Shown here: piece after piece, positions 8,277 to 16,706 of the stretch | Layout of the letters: each line of letters starts with the position of its first letter | Position numbering within the stretch: the stretch's first letter is position 1 | From: Pseudomonas sp. CCI4.2 | GTDB lineage: Bacteria > Pseudomonadota > Gammaproteobacteria > Pseudomonadales > Pseudomonadaceae | Reading direction: 5' to 3' | Assembly: GCF_034350045.1 (NCBI RefSeq) | Contig: NZ_CP133781.1 | Coordinates: 5,320,501 to 5,384,500, forward strand | DNA length: 64,000 bases | Position numbers and translations under genes: made by a program | The notes under the pieces: generated by a model | Database searches by the model: none | What the model was told of the DNA's origin: nothing | What the model saw: only the letters and a program-made list of their open reading frames with translations

Positions 8277-9578
8277 TCAGTGCGCGAACGCTTCGGGGTA
8301 TTTGGCCAGATAGGCATCATTGAGCTGCGTATCCGGCGAGCGCATGAACGTTTTGAAATCGGGGACCAAAAACACCAGCGCAGACAACAGCAAAACCATG
8401 ACGCCCAGTAACGTGATGGTTAATGCGATTCCCAGATAAGCAATCAAGGTATTCATCGCGAAACTACCCACCGGGCTGGCCGCCGCCGACAAAAATGAAA
8501 CCGTGGCAAAAATCCGATTGCGATGGCGCTTGGGCGTTGCCAGCAACCTTACAGCGGAGGTCGGGATGTTGATCAGCATCAGGCCGACGCCGCCACAAAA
8601 AAAGGCGACGGGCACTATGAACGACGATGACACAGTGCCAACCACCACCAAGTTACACCCCAGCAGTGCAAAACCTGCGGACACACACAAATCACGAGGT
8701 ACACACCCGGATAACCAACCGATGATTTTGTAACTGCCCGCCAGAATGCCCAGCCCGAAGCACGAATCCAGCAGACCGATGTAAGTGACCGGGTACTGAA
8801 TAACGTCCTTTACGTACAAGGGGATCAGTATCGTGAAGAACGGAAACAGCGCAAAGTTGATCAGCATCGCAATGATCGCCAAGTAAAACTCGGCCTTAAC
8901 GCCATAAACCACTTTGAAGCCGGAATAGATCATATTGAAGCCGCTGGCCGGGGCTTTCTCACCTTCGTCAGTGGCGCCGATGTGACTCGGGACAGTCGCA
9001 ATCAACGCCCCAGCAATGAGAACCGCAACAAAATCGGCGGCAAAAGCGAACGTGATACCGCCCGCGTAAATCAACACGCTGGCCAGTACCGGCCCCAGCA
9101 GAATGGAAAAAGACGACATCACGCTTTTTGTGCGAAAAGCCAAGGAGACTTTATCGTCGTCTGCAAACAACGGAATCACCGACGCTTGGAGAGGATCGCG
9201 CACGCCGACGATTGCACTGCTGATCATCATCAGCGCGCCCACCGCCCAAGGGTTGAACGACCCCATGGCAGACAGCACCACCATCAGCAGCGCCGTCAAA
9301 AGACTGATCCATGAGGCCAGCTTGATGATCAATATTTTGTTGTACTTGTCCCCTAGCCATCCCAGTAGAGGTTTGGCCAACACCTCCGCCGTGATGGAAC
9401 AGGCAATCATGTTCGCGAAGTAAAGTGCAGAGCCCGTTTCCTGCAACGCCCACCACGCCACCGCCAATTGATTGCACCGTCCGCCCAGAACCATTAGTAA
9501 AAAACTGAATTGTAGTTTTAGTAGACGGAGGTCGATATCGGGGAAGGCCCGAGTGATGCGTGAAAAGTTTGTAAGCAT
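8277..9578 (-). CDS. MFS transporter, substrate unknown
   Basis: A 433-residue polytopic inner-membrane protein with about twelve hydrophobic segments. The loop between segments 2 and 3 has the MFS pattern (PLLGWLGDKYNK), and a second such block (SAVRLLATPKRHRNR) follows the later helices. It most resembles the drug/enterobactin-exporter type of major facilitator by layout, but no substrate residue pattern is recognisable. It stands alone; a truncated antitoxin and an acetyltransferase lie upstream. Confidence 0.82.
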   Translation of the reverse strand: MLTNFSRITRAFPDIDLRLLKLQFSFLLMVLGGRCNQLAVAWWALQETGSALYFANMIACSITAEVLAKPLLGWLGDKYNKILIIKLASWISLLTALLMVVLSAMGSFNPWAVGALMMISSAIVGVRDPLQASVIPLFADDDKVSLAFRTKSVMSSFSILLGPVLASVLIYAGGITFAFAADFVAVLIAGALIATVPSHIGATDEGEKAPASGFNMIYSGFKVVYGVKAEFYLAIIAMLINFALFPFFTILIPLYVKDVIQYPVTYIGLLDSCFGLGILAGSYKIIGWLSGCVPRDLCVSAGFALLGCNLVVVGTVSSSFIVPVAFFCGGVGLMLINIPTSAVRLLATPKRHRNRIFATVSFLSAAASPVGSFAMNTLIAYLGIALTITLLGVMVLLLSALVFLVPDFKTFMRSPDTQLNDAYLAKYPEAFAH

Positions 9579-9640
9579 TGGCGGGCCTTGATTCGGGTGG
9601 GGCGAGTGCTTGAGAACTAGCTTGATTGAGGAAAGCCTAC

Positions 9641-9790
9641 ATGAGCCAACTCAAGCCTTTCGAGGCTACAAAATATCGGACTGACAAAGACATCATCAGT
9701 GAATTTCTCACAGTGTCGCTTGAAGACCCAAAGGCTTCAAAAAATAAACAACCCGCTCGGTCTCAGCGAAGCCCAATGCCTTATGCATAG
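9641..9790 (+). pseudogene. Truncated HigA-like addiction-module antitoxin
   Basis: From ATG 9641, with a GAGGAAA ribosome-binding site upstream, the frame reads MSQLKPFEATKYRTDKD then IISEFLTVSLEDP. This is the typical N-terminus of the 'addiction module antidote' HTH family (KPFDxxxYLxxxxxIxEYLxxALEE). The similarity stops near 9730, before the helix-turn-helix; the rest of the 49-codon frame is simply antisense to the end of the acetyltransferase gene. No toxin is adjacent. It is probably a gene cut by rearrangement. Confidence 0.5.
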
Positions 9791-10163
9791 CGTGGCTTCC
9801 CTGGTTATCTAGCAGTGCGTCCGAAGCCAGTTCAGTGCAGCCCATTTCTTCGCCCCATTGCTGGACGCCCACTACGAGTTGCCGCGCTATGCCTTGGCCC
9901 CGGCTGGTGGGCCGGACGTAAAGACCTTCGAGAAAAGCCACAGGCGAGGAACGGGTGCCGTTGACGTAATCCACTCGGATCGAGGCCTCGGCAAACCCTA
10001 GAGCATTGCCGTTCTCACTAACGAAGATCAGCACCAGATAGCGCTCTGGCGCGCTCAGTAGAATCTGTTTTTCATGGTCGTTGTGCGGGCCGGAATCAGG
10101 CCACAGGGCGACACGCAGGGGAAGCCAACCGTTATGGTCGAACAAAGTGCAGCGCTTGATCAT
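9708..10163 (-). CDS. AAC(6')-like aminoglycoside N-acetyltransferase (GNAT family)
   Basis: A 151-residue GNAT protein. The central block (EASIRVDYVNGT at 59-70, SPVAFLEGLYVRP at 73-85) and the C-terminal block (ASDALLDN at 113-120, SHAMHKALGF at 123-132, ETERVVYF at 134-141) follow the AAC(6')-I family nearly residue for residue. R88-G89-Q90-G91-I92-A93 is the acetyl-CoA loop. Such enzymes acetylate the 6'-amino group of aminoglycosides; whether this one confers resistance is not shown. The ATG at 10163 is chosen by family length; it lacks a clear Shine-Dalgarno site, and a more upstream ATG at 10208 directly abuts a GGAGG. Confidence 0.82.
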   Translation of the reverse strand: MIKRCTLFDHNGWLPLRVALWPDSGPHNDHEKQILLSAPERYLVLIFVSENGNALGFAEASIRVDYVNGTRSSPVAFLEGLYVRPTSRGQGIARQLVVGVQQWGEEMGCTELASDALLDNQGSHAMHKALGFAETERVVYFLKPLGLQATL

Positions 10164-10219
10164 TGAGGGGAATACTCGAAGGAATAAATGCGGAAGGTTA
10201 TTGATCATCCTCCGTCATG

Positions 10220-10553
10220 TTTGAAAGATCAGCTGGCGCTGGCAGGGGTGGTGTTACGGGTTATTACAGCCGAATCAATTTGTGGAGGAGAGACGGCTAC
10301 AGCGTGCGTTACTCGCGTTTTGCAACGGCGAATGGAGGTACTGGGCATGACTCATGGCGCCGGTCGTTTAGCCAACCAATAACCAGCTACGCCAAGACCG
10401 AGCTGCTGATCCTTGATACTGGTAATTGACGCCGTTTATTGCTGCGCAACGCCGCTACATGGTGGAACCGCTTGACGACTGAAATAGTGGCCAGCCGGAT
10501 TCCGGTGGACAAGTGGCACGAGCTGATCGACGACCTTAGGCAACTGACTGTTA
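10220..10553 (+). pseudogene. Decayed istB fragment (IS21-family helper ATPase)
   Basis: One frame gives RRDGYSVRYSRFA, then GHDSWRRSF and YAKTELLILD, the Walker-B region of IstB (normally ending LLILDDWG); it stops at once. A second frame downstream gives TTEIVASRIPVDKWHELIDD, which matches the next conserved IstB block (TSQLPVDKWHELIGD). The Walker A part and the istA gene are missing. This IS21 relic abuts the old, leader-distal end of the CRISPR array. Confidence 0.65.
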
Positions 10554-10581
10554 CTTCTGGGCGGCCTATACGGCAGTGAAC
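10554..10581 (-). repeat. Degenerate terminal CRISPR repeat
   Basis: This copy reads CTTCTGGGCGGCC on the plus strand where all others read CTTCTGAGCTGCC. The T-to-G change breaks one base pair of the Csy4 hairpin stem. End-repeat decay is usual at the trailer end and fixes the array's direction. Confidence 0.95.
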
Positions 10582-13500
10582 GCGGAATTGGCCCTGGCAG
10601 TGAAGCGCTTATCCTTCTGAGCTGCCTATACGGCAGTGAACAGCCGCGCTAGTCGTGACCGTGGCTATAACTACTTCTGAGCTGCCTATACGGCAGTGAA
10701 CTGCGGGAGCGCTGGCACTGGCAAGGTCGTTGTCTTCTGAGCTGCCTATACGGCAGTGAACTTTTTTCTGTGTCCATGTGCGTGGTCTCGGTTCTTCTGA
10801 GCTGCCTATACGGCAGTGAACTTCGTCGTCGTTATGCATAGCTGTGGTCTCGTCTTCTGAGCTGCCTATACGGCAGTGAACGCTGCCGGTGATGCGCCAC
10901 TGTCAGTCCTGACCTTCTGAGCTGCCTATACGGCAGTGAACCCAAGGGGCTGCTGACCCTCCCTTTGCGCTGCCTTCTGAGCTGCCTATACGGCAGTGAA
11001 CGTCGTTTTCGTCGTCAAGATCGGTCTGGTTATCTTCTGAGCTGCCTATACGGCAGTGAACGACCACATCCCAGCGCACCCGCCGCGCAGTCTCTTCTGA
11101 GCTGCCTATACGGCAGTGAACGTCGCGTCGATCTTCTTTGCAGTTTGCGCGGTCTTCTGAGCTGCCTATACGGCAGTGAACCACAGCGGGTAGCGAAACC
11201 GCTTACCGAATTTCTTCTGAGCTGCCTATACGGCAGTGAACATGAAGGACCTAAATGCGGCGCATACGATTGCTCTTCTGAGCTGCCTATACGGCAGTGA
11301 ACACAGAAACTTTCGCTGCGCTGGTGTTTGCCATTCTTCTGAGCTGCCTATACGGCAGTGAACGTAATGGTGCGGTCGATGATCATTTAGATCGTCTTCT
11401 GAGCTGCCTATACGGCAGTGAACGTAATGGTGCGGTCGATGATCATTTAGATCGTCTTCTGAGCTGCCTATACGGCAGTGAACATAGACCTTTGTTACCA
11501 ACGAGTCTTCCTCTGCTTCTGAGCTGCCTATACGGCAGTGAACATGGTCCGGGGCAGCAAGCAAACGATCTTCCCCTTCTGAGCTGCCTATACGGCAGTG
11601 AACACTTAGACGACGGACCAGCCGATGGCTACCGTCTTCTGAGCTGCCTATACGGCAGTGAACCCCAGAAGCCGCGTCGATCAGCGCTGCCGTCTCTTCT
11701 GAGCTGCCTATACGGCAGTGAACGATGACCTGGCATCGAAGCTCGGAGCCAAGTTCTTCTGAGCTGCCTATACGGCAGTGAACGTAATGCCCCGCCATTC
11801 GCCCTTGGCTGCTTTCTTCTGAGCTGCCTATACGGCAGTGAACTAGCTGCGTCAGTCATTGCAGCGTGCAGTTCCCTTCTGAGCTGCCTATACGGCAGTG
11901 AACCAAGCCATCTCATTTTTCGCAAAGGAGAAGATCTTCTGAGCTGCCTATACGGCAGTGAACATTGCTTGGCGGCTCATATGGGGAGGTTTACCCTTCT
12001 GAGCTGCCTATACGGCAGTGAACGCACATACAGGGCACGCCCATACCGAACCACACTTCTGAGCTGCCTATACGGCAGTGAACGCGTAAGCATAATCAAC
12101 AAGCTGAGCAACCTCACTTCTGAGCTGCCTATACGGCAGTGAACGCTGCGGCTGCGGGCCCTCGCCGAAGCGCGTCCTTCTGAGCTGCCTATACGGCAGT
12201 GAACTTCGTCGTTACCGATACGCAGCGATTGCCGCTCTTCTGAGCTGCCTATACGGCAGTGAACGTGACTTCTTGCAAGGCATGGACGCGCACCACCTTC
12301 TGAGCTGCCTATACGGCAGTGAACCTGTGTAAATTGAGCGCAGGTCAAAACAGTTTCTTCTGAGCTGCCTATACGGCAGTGAACACCAAGTTATTCCCAA
12401 AGGTGTCCGTCTCTATCTTCTGAGCTGCCTATACGGCAGTGAACTAACAGCTGTGCATTTATTATCTGGTGTAGGTCTTCTGAGCTGCCTATACGGCAGT
12501 GAACCGCTTCATCAGGGCTTGTGCTTCGCGGGCTTTCTTCTGAGCTGCCTATACGGCAGTGAACAGGTCGTCGGTCAGCTCAGTGACTTCGACATCCTTC
12601 TGAGCTGCCTATACGGCAGTGAACCCGCGTCGGAACTTGATTGCCTCTTGGTTGACCTTCTGAGCTGCCTATACGGCAGTGAACAGTCTGGTCATCACGT
12701 TGCCCCTTCTTGTTCACTTCTGAGCTGCCTATACGGCAGTGAACCGGTCCATCAGATCCTTGAAGCTGTAAAGTCTCTTCTGAGCTGCCTATACGGCAGT
12801 GAACTTCTTGTACTTCTTTGAATGTGGTCATCTGCTCTTCTGAGCTGCCTATACGGCAGTGAACCGGATTGCCATCAAGCGCTTCTACGGTGATCACTTC
12901 TGAGCTGCCTATACGGCAGTGAACGGGTTAACGTCTCGTTCGATGATGGCGAGAAACTTCTGAGCTGCCTATACGGCAGTGAACTAATTGGTTTTCACGT
13001 AAGGGTCATATTTTTACTTCTGAGCTGCCTATACGGCAGTGAACAAACCCCCCCATGATTGCTTGGCGGCTCATATCTTCTGAGCTGCCTATACGGCAGT
13101 GAACGATAGGTGGAGGGATTTCCCTCTGAGATTGCACTTCTGAGCTGCCTATACGGCAGTGAACGGCCAGCTTTGCGTATTTATTGCGCACCTCTTCTTC
13201 TGAGCTGCCTATACGGCAGTGAACTTGGAAAGGAGGTTGTTGCCTCGGTGCTGGGTCTTCTGAGCTGCCTATACGGCAGTGAACGGGTACGACTCCGTGT
13301 AAGCCTTGCCTGATTTCTTCTGAGCTGCCTATACGGCAGTGAACTTCTCGGATGCAGCGTCGGCCTGGCGCTACTTCTTCTGAGCTGCCTATACGGCAGT
13401 GAACGTGGAGACCCTTACGCGACCCGCGTCGTTCTCCTTCTGAGCTGCCTATACGGCAGTGAACACTACGCGCTACGGTGTTTTCCCGCCCGTACTCTTC

Positions 13501-14005
13501 TGAGCTGCCTATACGGCAGTGAACATGCACTGATTGGAACCGTGACAGTGATCGTCCTTCTGAGCTGCCTATACGGCAGTGAACACCCGCCGCCATATGC
13601 TGCCCCTGCTTGTGTTCTTCTGAGCTGCCTATACGGCAGTGAACTTACCCAGCCTAAGATTGACGCTATTCCGCGTCTTCTGAGCTGCCTATACGGCAGT
13701 GAACACATTTGTTGACATGATAATTAATCCATATTTCTTCTGAGCTGCCTATACGGCAGTGAACAGGATCTCGTTGGCGACCTTGGCAGTTTCTTTCTTC
13801 TGAGCTGCCTATACGGCAGTGAACATTTAGTAGGGCTGAGCATTATGGTGATCCGTCTTCTGAGCTGCCTATACGGCAGTGAACATTTGTTGACATGATA
13901 ATTAATCCATATTTTGTCTTCTGAGCTGCCTATACGGCAGTGAACGACCGCCAACGCCATAGAGACGGACGCCCTTTCTTCTGAGCTGCCTATACGGCAG
14001 TGAAC
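10554..14005 (-). CRISPR. Type I-F CRISPR array: 58 repeats, 57 spacers
   Basis: Repeats are 28 nt. In crRNA orientation (minus strand) they read GTTCACTGCCGTATAGGCAG plus CTCAGAAG, with the I-F hairpin CTGCC-GTATA-GGCAG. Spacers are 32 nt except four of 33 nt (after the repeats starting 11214, 11275, 12056 region and in 13885-13917). All repeats are identical except the last (10554-10581), which has two substitutions, marking it as the leader-distal end. The leader is therefore at 14006 and the newest spacers lie near 14000. The array is on the same strand as, and directly downstream of, csy4. Repeated or overlapping spacers: 11364-11395 and 11424-11455 identical; 11964-11995 with 13045-13076; 13705-13736 with 13885-13917. 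Confidence 0.99.
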
Positions 14006-14139
14006 TAGACTATTAAGCACATAACACATTGTTATTAAATGATTAATACCCCCGCTAATCGCAATTTACCCTTTTTTTTAGCGGCCTTTATAAGCCGCTG
14101 ATTCGTATGGTATCCGCCCAGCGTAATAAAAAAGGGTAA
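14006..14139 (-). promoter_or_regulatory. CRISPR leader
   Basis: An AT-rich 134-bp strip between the first (newest) repeat and the csy4 stop codon. It should hold the array promoter and the signals for spacer insertion. It contains nested inverted repeats: outer arms TTACCCTTTTTT (14066-14077) and AAAAAAGGGTAA (14128-14139), inner arms AGCGGC (14080-14085) and GCCGCT (14094-14099). No T-run follows the inner stem on the minus strand, so it does not look like an intrinsic terminator for the cas operon. Confidence 0.85.
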
Positions 14140-14706
14140 TTATTCAAACCAAGGAATAGTCGCTCCGTGTCCAAGACCATAGGCATTGAACGTACCGTTT
14201 CGTGGCTTTTTTTGTAGCGGTCCGTGGTGGATAAACAGTCGAAAGGCCTGCTCAGTGCTTTGGCTGCGCAAGCTGATAAAGGGCAGGGTAAGGCAACTCT
14301 CTACGCTATCCGGGATCCGTTGCTGGGCTTCATCAGCCGTCAGGCTATGCCGACGCATCAGTCGCCGACGCAAGCGTTCGGCGCTGCTCTTGACCTGAAT
14401 TCGGCAGACATTTCGGTATTGCACCTCGTCAGGCACGCCCGTCACATCACCTAACTGCACATGACTACTCAAGCCTGTCAGCCAGGGTTGCGCCAGCAGT
14501 TGATGCAAGCCTGCGGCCGAACCATGCAAACGCATGCGGTCACCCAGCGCCGGACGTGCCGGTTGTACATCGGGAAAACTGATGCCAATAGCAGGACTCG
14601 GCAATCCCGCCAGCGCACGGTGCAGCTTGCCAAATAAGGCGTTCATCAGCTGCGCCGGCGAAAACTCTGGATCAGGTCGCAAACCAATATCAAGGTAGTG
14701 GTCCAT
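14140..14706 (-). CDS. cas6f: Csy4/Cas6f, pre-crRNA endoribonuclease
   Basis: Cuts the repeat RNA hairpin to make crRNAs and stays on the crRNA 3' end as part of the I-F Cascade. The 188-residue protein keeps the active-site residues known from the P. aeruginosa enzyme at identical numbers: H29, S148 and F155 (LRSQSTEQAF). The arginine helix that grips the RNA stem is also intact (R115, R118, R119 in RLRRRLMRRH). Last gene of the cas operon, 2 bp after csy3. Confidence 0.97.
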   Translation of the reverse strand: MDHYLDIGLRPDPEFSPAQLMNALFGKLHRALAGLPSPAIGISFPDVQPARPALGDRMRLHGSAAGLHQLLAQPWLTGLSSHVQLGDVTGVPDEVQYRNVCRIQVKSSAERLRRRLMRRHSLTADEAQQRIPDSVESCLTLPFISLRSQSTEQAFRLFIHHGPLQKKPRNGTFNAYGLGHGATIPWFE

Positions 14707-14708
14707 GC

Positions 14709-15749
14709 TTAGCCCTTGTCACTGTCACCGAAAACACCACCTCGAATGAGGGTGGCGACGACAAAATGCTGCTGCCCTTCATCTGGCATCTGCTCTTTGA
14801 GCACCCAGTTGTCCAGCAAGGTATAGAAATCAAGCTTCTGCTTTGGCTGGCGATACGCTTTGCCTTGAGCCGTGACGGAGCCGTAGGGTTCCACAGCGAT
14901 TGGGCCTAGACCATTCTCGTCGGGATACCAAGTGTCGATGGTGCGTAGGGCATTGCCGATTTTCTGCGAGTGCATAGCGGCGGTATCACTGACTTGGTAC
15001 AGCGTTTTGCTCTTCTGCCCCTTCTTATCCCCACGATCAAGAATCAACTCTTGAGAGGGGAACACTTCTTGGCCGTCGCCTATACGCGCAAAGGCGGTGA
15101 TATCGAGCAATACATAATCGTTACCCGCCAAACCGTTTTCAATCACAGTGGCCAGCGCTGCTAGGCTTTCGACCGCCGGTCCTGTCGTATCAAAATCACG
15201 CCATGGCAAACTTAGCGCATCAAAAGTCCAGAGCGCCGCATCGCCACCCTCACGTTTGTGCCGCACTTGTACCTCAATCACTTCGGCGCCCATACGGTTG
15301 CGCCAAAGAAACCGTGCGTTGGCCACGTTGAGGGCATAACGTCGCGCGAGCTCTTTAAACCCGTGATTGCCTACATAGCTCTGTACTGCGGCCTTCAATT
15401 GCTGCTGATACTCAACGTTGTTGCACGCTGAAGGCGACCCTGCACCACCGAGTACGCGCAGGGTAAACCGTACGCGCAAGGTGTCAGCATCGTTAGGCAG
15501 TGTGGCGACATCCACAGTTTGCAAATTAGGCGACTGGATCGAGGCATCCAGCTTGGCTGGGTCTAGGTCTTTGCTTTTTTGACGGTTCGAGATGGTGCCG
15601 CGAACCGACTTTTCCCTAACGGCAATGGCGGGCCACTGAGTGGCATTCGAACGATCGTCCCAACGTCCAGCACTGAATAGTGCATCGGATGGGTCCAGCT
15701 TTCGTTCAAAAGCCAGAACGGAAGCAGTTTTTAAATCAATTTTAGCCAC
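14709..15749 (-). CDS. csy3: Csy3/Cas7f, Cascade backbone protein
   Basis: Six copies of Cas7f coat the crRNA spacer in the I-F surveillance complex. The 346-residue protein begins MAKIDLKTASVLAFERKLDP and includes FSAGRWDDR, typical of Csy3. It starts with GTG at 15749, preceded by AAGGAA at about nine bases. It is 12 bp after csy2 and 2 bp before csy4. Confidence 0.97.
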   Translation of the reverse strand: MAKIDLKTASVLAFERKLDPSDALFSAGRWDDRSNATQWPAIAVREKSVRGTISNRQKSKDLDPAKLDASIQSPNLQTVDVATLPNDADTLRVRFTLRVLGGAGSPSACNNVEYQQQLKAAVQSYVGNHGFKELARRYALNVANARFLWRNRMGAEVIEVQVRHKREGGDAALWTFDALSLPWRDFDTTGPAVESLAALATVIENGLAGNDYVLLDITAFARIGDGQEVFPSQELILDRGDKKGQKSKTLYQVSDTAAMHSQKIGNALRTIDTWYPDENGLGPIAVEPYGSVTAQGKAYRQPKQKLDFYTLLDNWVLKEQMPDEGQQHFVVATLIRGGVFGDSDKG

Positions 15750-15761
15750 TGTGCAGTTTCC

Positions 15762-16706
15762 TTATGCATGGATTTCCGGAGAAGAAAAGTCGTTGCTGCA
15801 ACGGTATAACCCGCTAGTCGGATCGGCGCGGTGATACCAAAGCAAATCAAGCAGATTGTCGATTCGATGCGGGCTTAACCACTCGCCCAGCCCAAGCAGG
15901 CTTTCAGCGAAGCAAAACGGGGTTTCGTTATCCCGCGCGTTGGCAACCACACCCGCGGCGTACAAGGGTGATACTGCCGCGTAGCCAAGCGGCACTGGCA
16001 CCAACCAACCAGGCTTGCGGCGCAGGTTCCAGTGAGCAGTTTGTGGCGTTTGCGGGTCCGGCGATTCCGGCTCGAAATTCAACCTCGATACATCCAGTAG
16101 CGCCTCCAAAGGATTTGCCCCCTGTGCCGCGATTAAATCCTGGCGCTCAACTAATGCGAAGCCTGGCAACAACTGACGACGCAGCTTGCGTGATTGAGTG
16201 CGCGCATCAGCGGGGTCCTCAGGCCACAACTGCAAACGCGGCAAATAATGCCGCCCATTCGGATTGGGCAGAATGCTACCTCCCGCCAAGCGCAAGCCAG
16301 CGGCGATGCGGAAGATCCGCTCGGCAACTTCAACTAAAACATCCTTGCCCTCGAATAATTCACCGCCACAAACACCGACCAGCAGGCTGACCTCGAAATG
16401 GGCGCGGCCCTCTTCAACAATGGCAGCGGTTGTGCCGTCTTTATCAGCCGGGTTGCGACTCAGGCTGAAAACCCTCGTACGCCGCCCCGCCGGTTGAAAC
16501 ACCTGAGGTTCAAACCAATGGCAGATAATGCCGACCCCATCTAGTTGCAAGTCAAACTCGCTGGCAACCCGGCGCCCCAGTGCATGGACAAATCCGGTAA
16601 ACGCACTAGGTGCAGGGAAGCCCCACGTCAAAGGGCTAGAAATGGCATTGGCGTTTTGCACATACAAGCGGGGCAACAGCAAGAGTCCTTGGGGGGCGTT
16701 ATTCAT
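15762..16706 (-). CDS. csy2: Csy2/Cas5f, crRNA 5'-handle binding protein
   Basis: Pairs with Csy1 to cap the 5' handle of the crRNA. Starting at the ATG at 16706 gives 314 residues beginning MNNAPQGLLLLPRLYVQNAN; the block SPLTWGFPAPSAFTGFVHAL is characteristic of Csy2. The start lies eight bases inside the end of csy1 (ATGAATAA), implying translational coupling; a TTG nine bases upstream is a less likely start. Confidence 0.96.
   Translation of the reverse strand: MNNAPQGLLLLPRLYVQNANAISSPLTWGFPAPSAFTGFVHALGRRVASEFDLQLDGVGIICHWFEPQVFQPAGRRTRVFSLSRNPADKDGTTAAIVEEGRAHFEVSLLVGVCGGELFEGKDVLVEVAERIFRIAAGLRLAGGSILPNPNGRHYLPRLQLWPEDPADARTQSRKLRRQLLPGFALVERQDLIAAQGANPLEALLDVSRLNFEPESPDPQTPQTAHWNLRRKPGWLVPVPLGYAAVSPLYAAGVVANARDNETPFCFAESLLGLGEWLSPHRIDNLLDLLWYHRADPTSGLYRCSNDFSSPEIHA

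Noticed and set aside
10762..10853. Neighbouring spacers at about 10762 and 10822 both contain GTGGTCTCG
   Set aside because: Nine shared bases among 57 spacers can occur by chance, and the flanks do not join into one target as they do for the two accepted pairs.
10609..14029. Many open frames within the CRISPR array encoding repeated VHCRIGSSE or LLSCLYGSE units
   Set aside because: They are translations of the CRISPR repeat in various frames; 60-bp period keeps frames open by arithmetic.
14066..14139. Leader inverted repeat as an intrinsic terminator of the cas operon
   Set aside because: The inner stem is followed by A, not T, on the cas strand; the outer arms are 50 bp apart.
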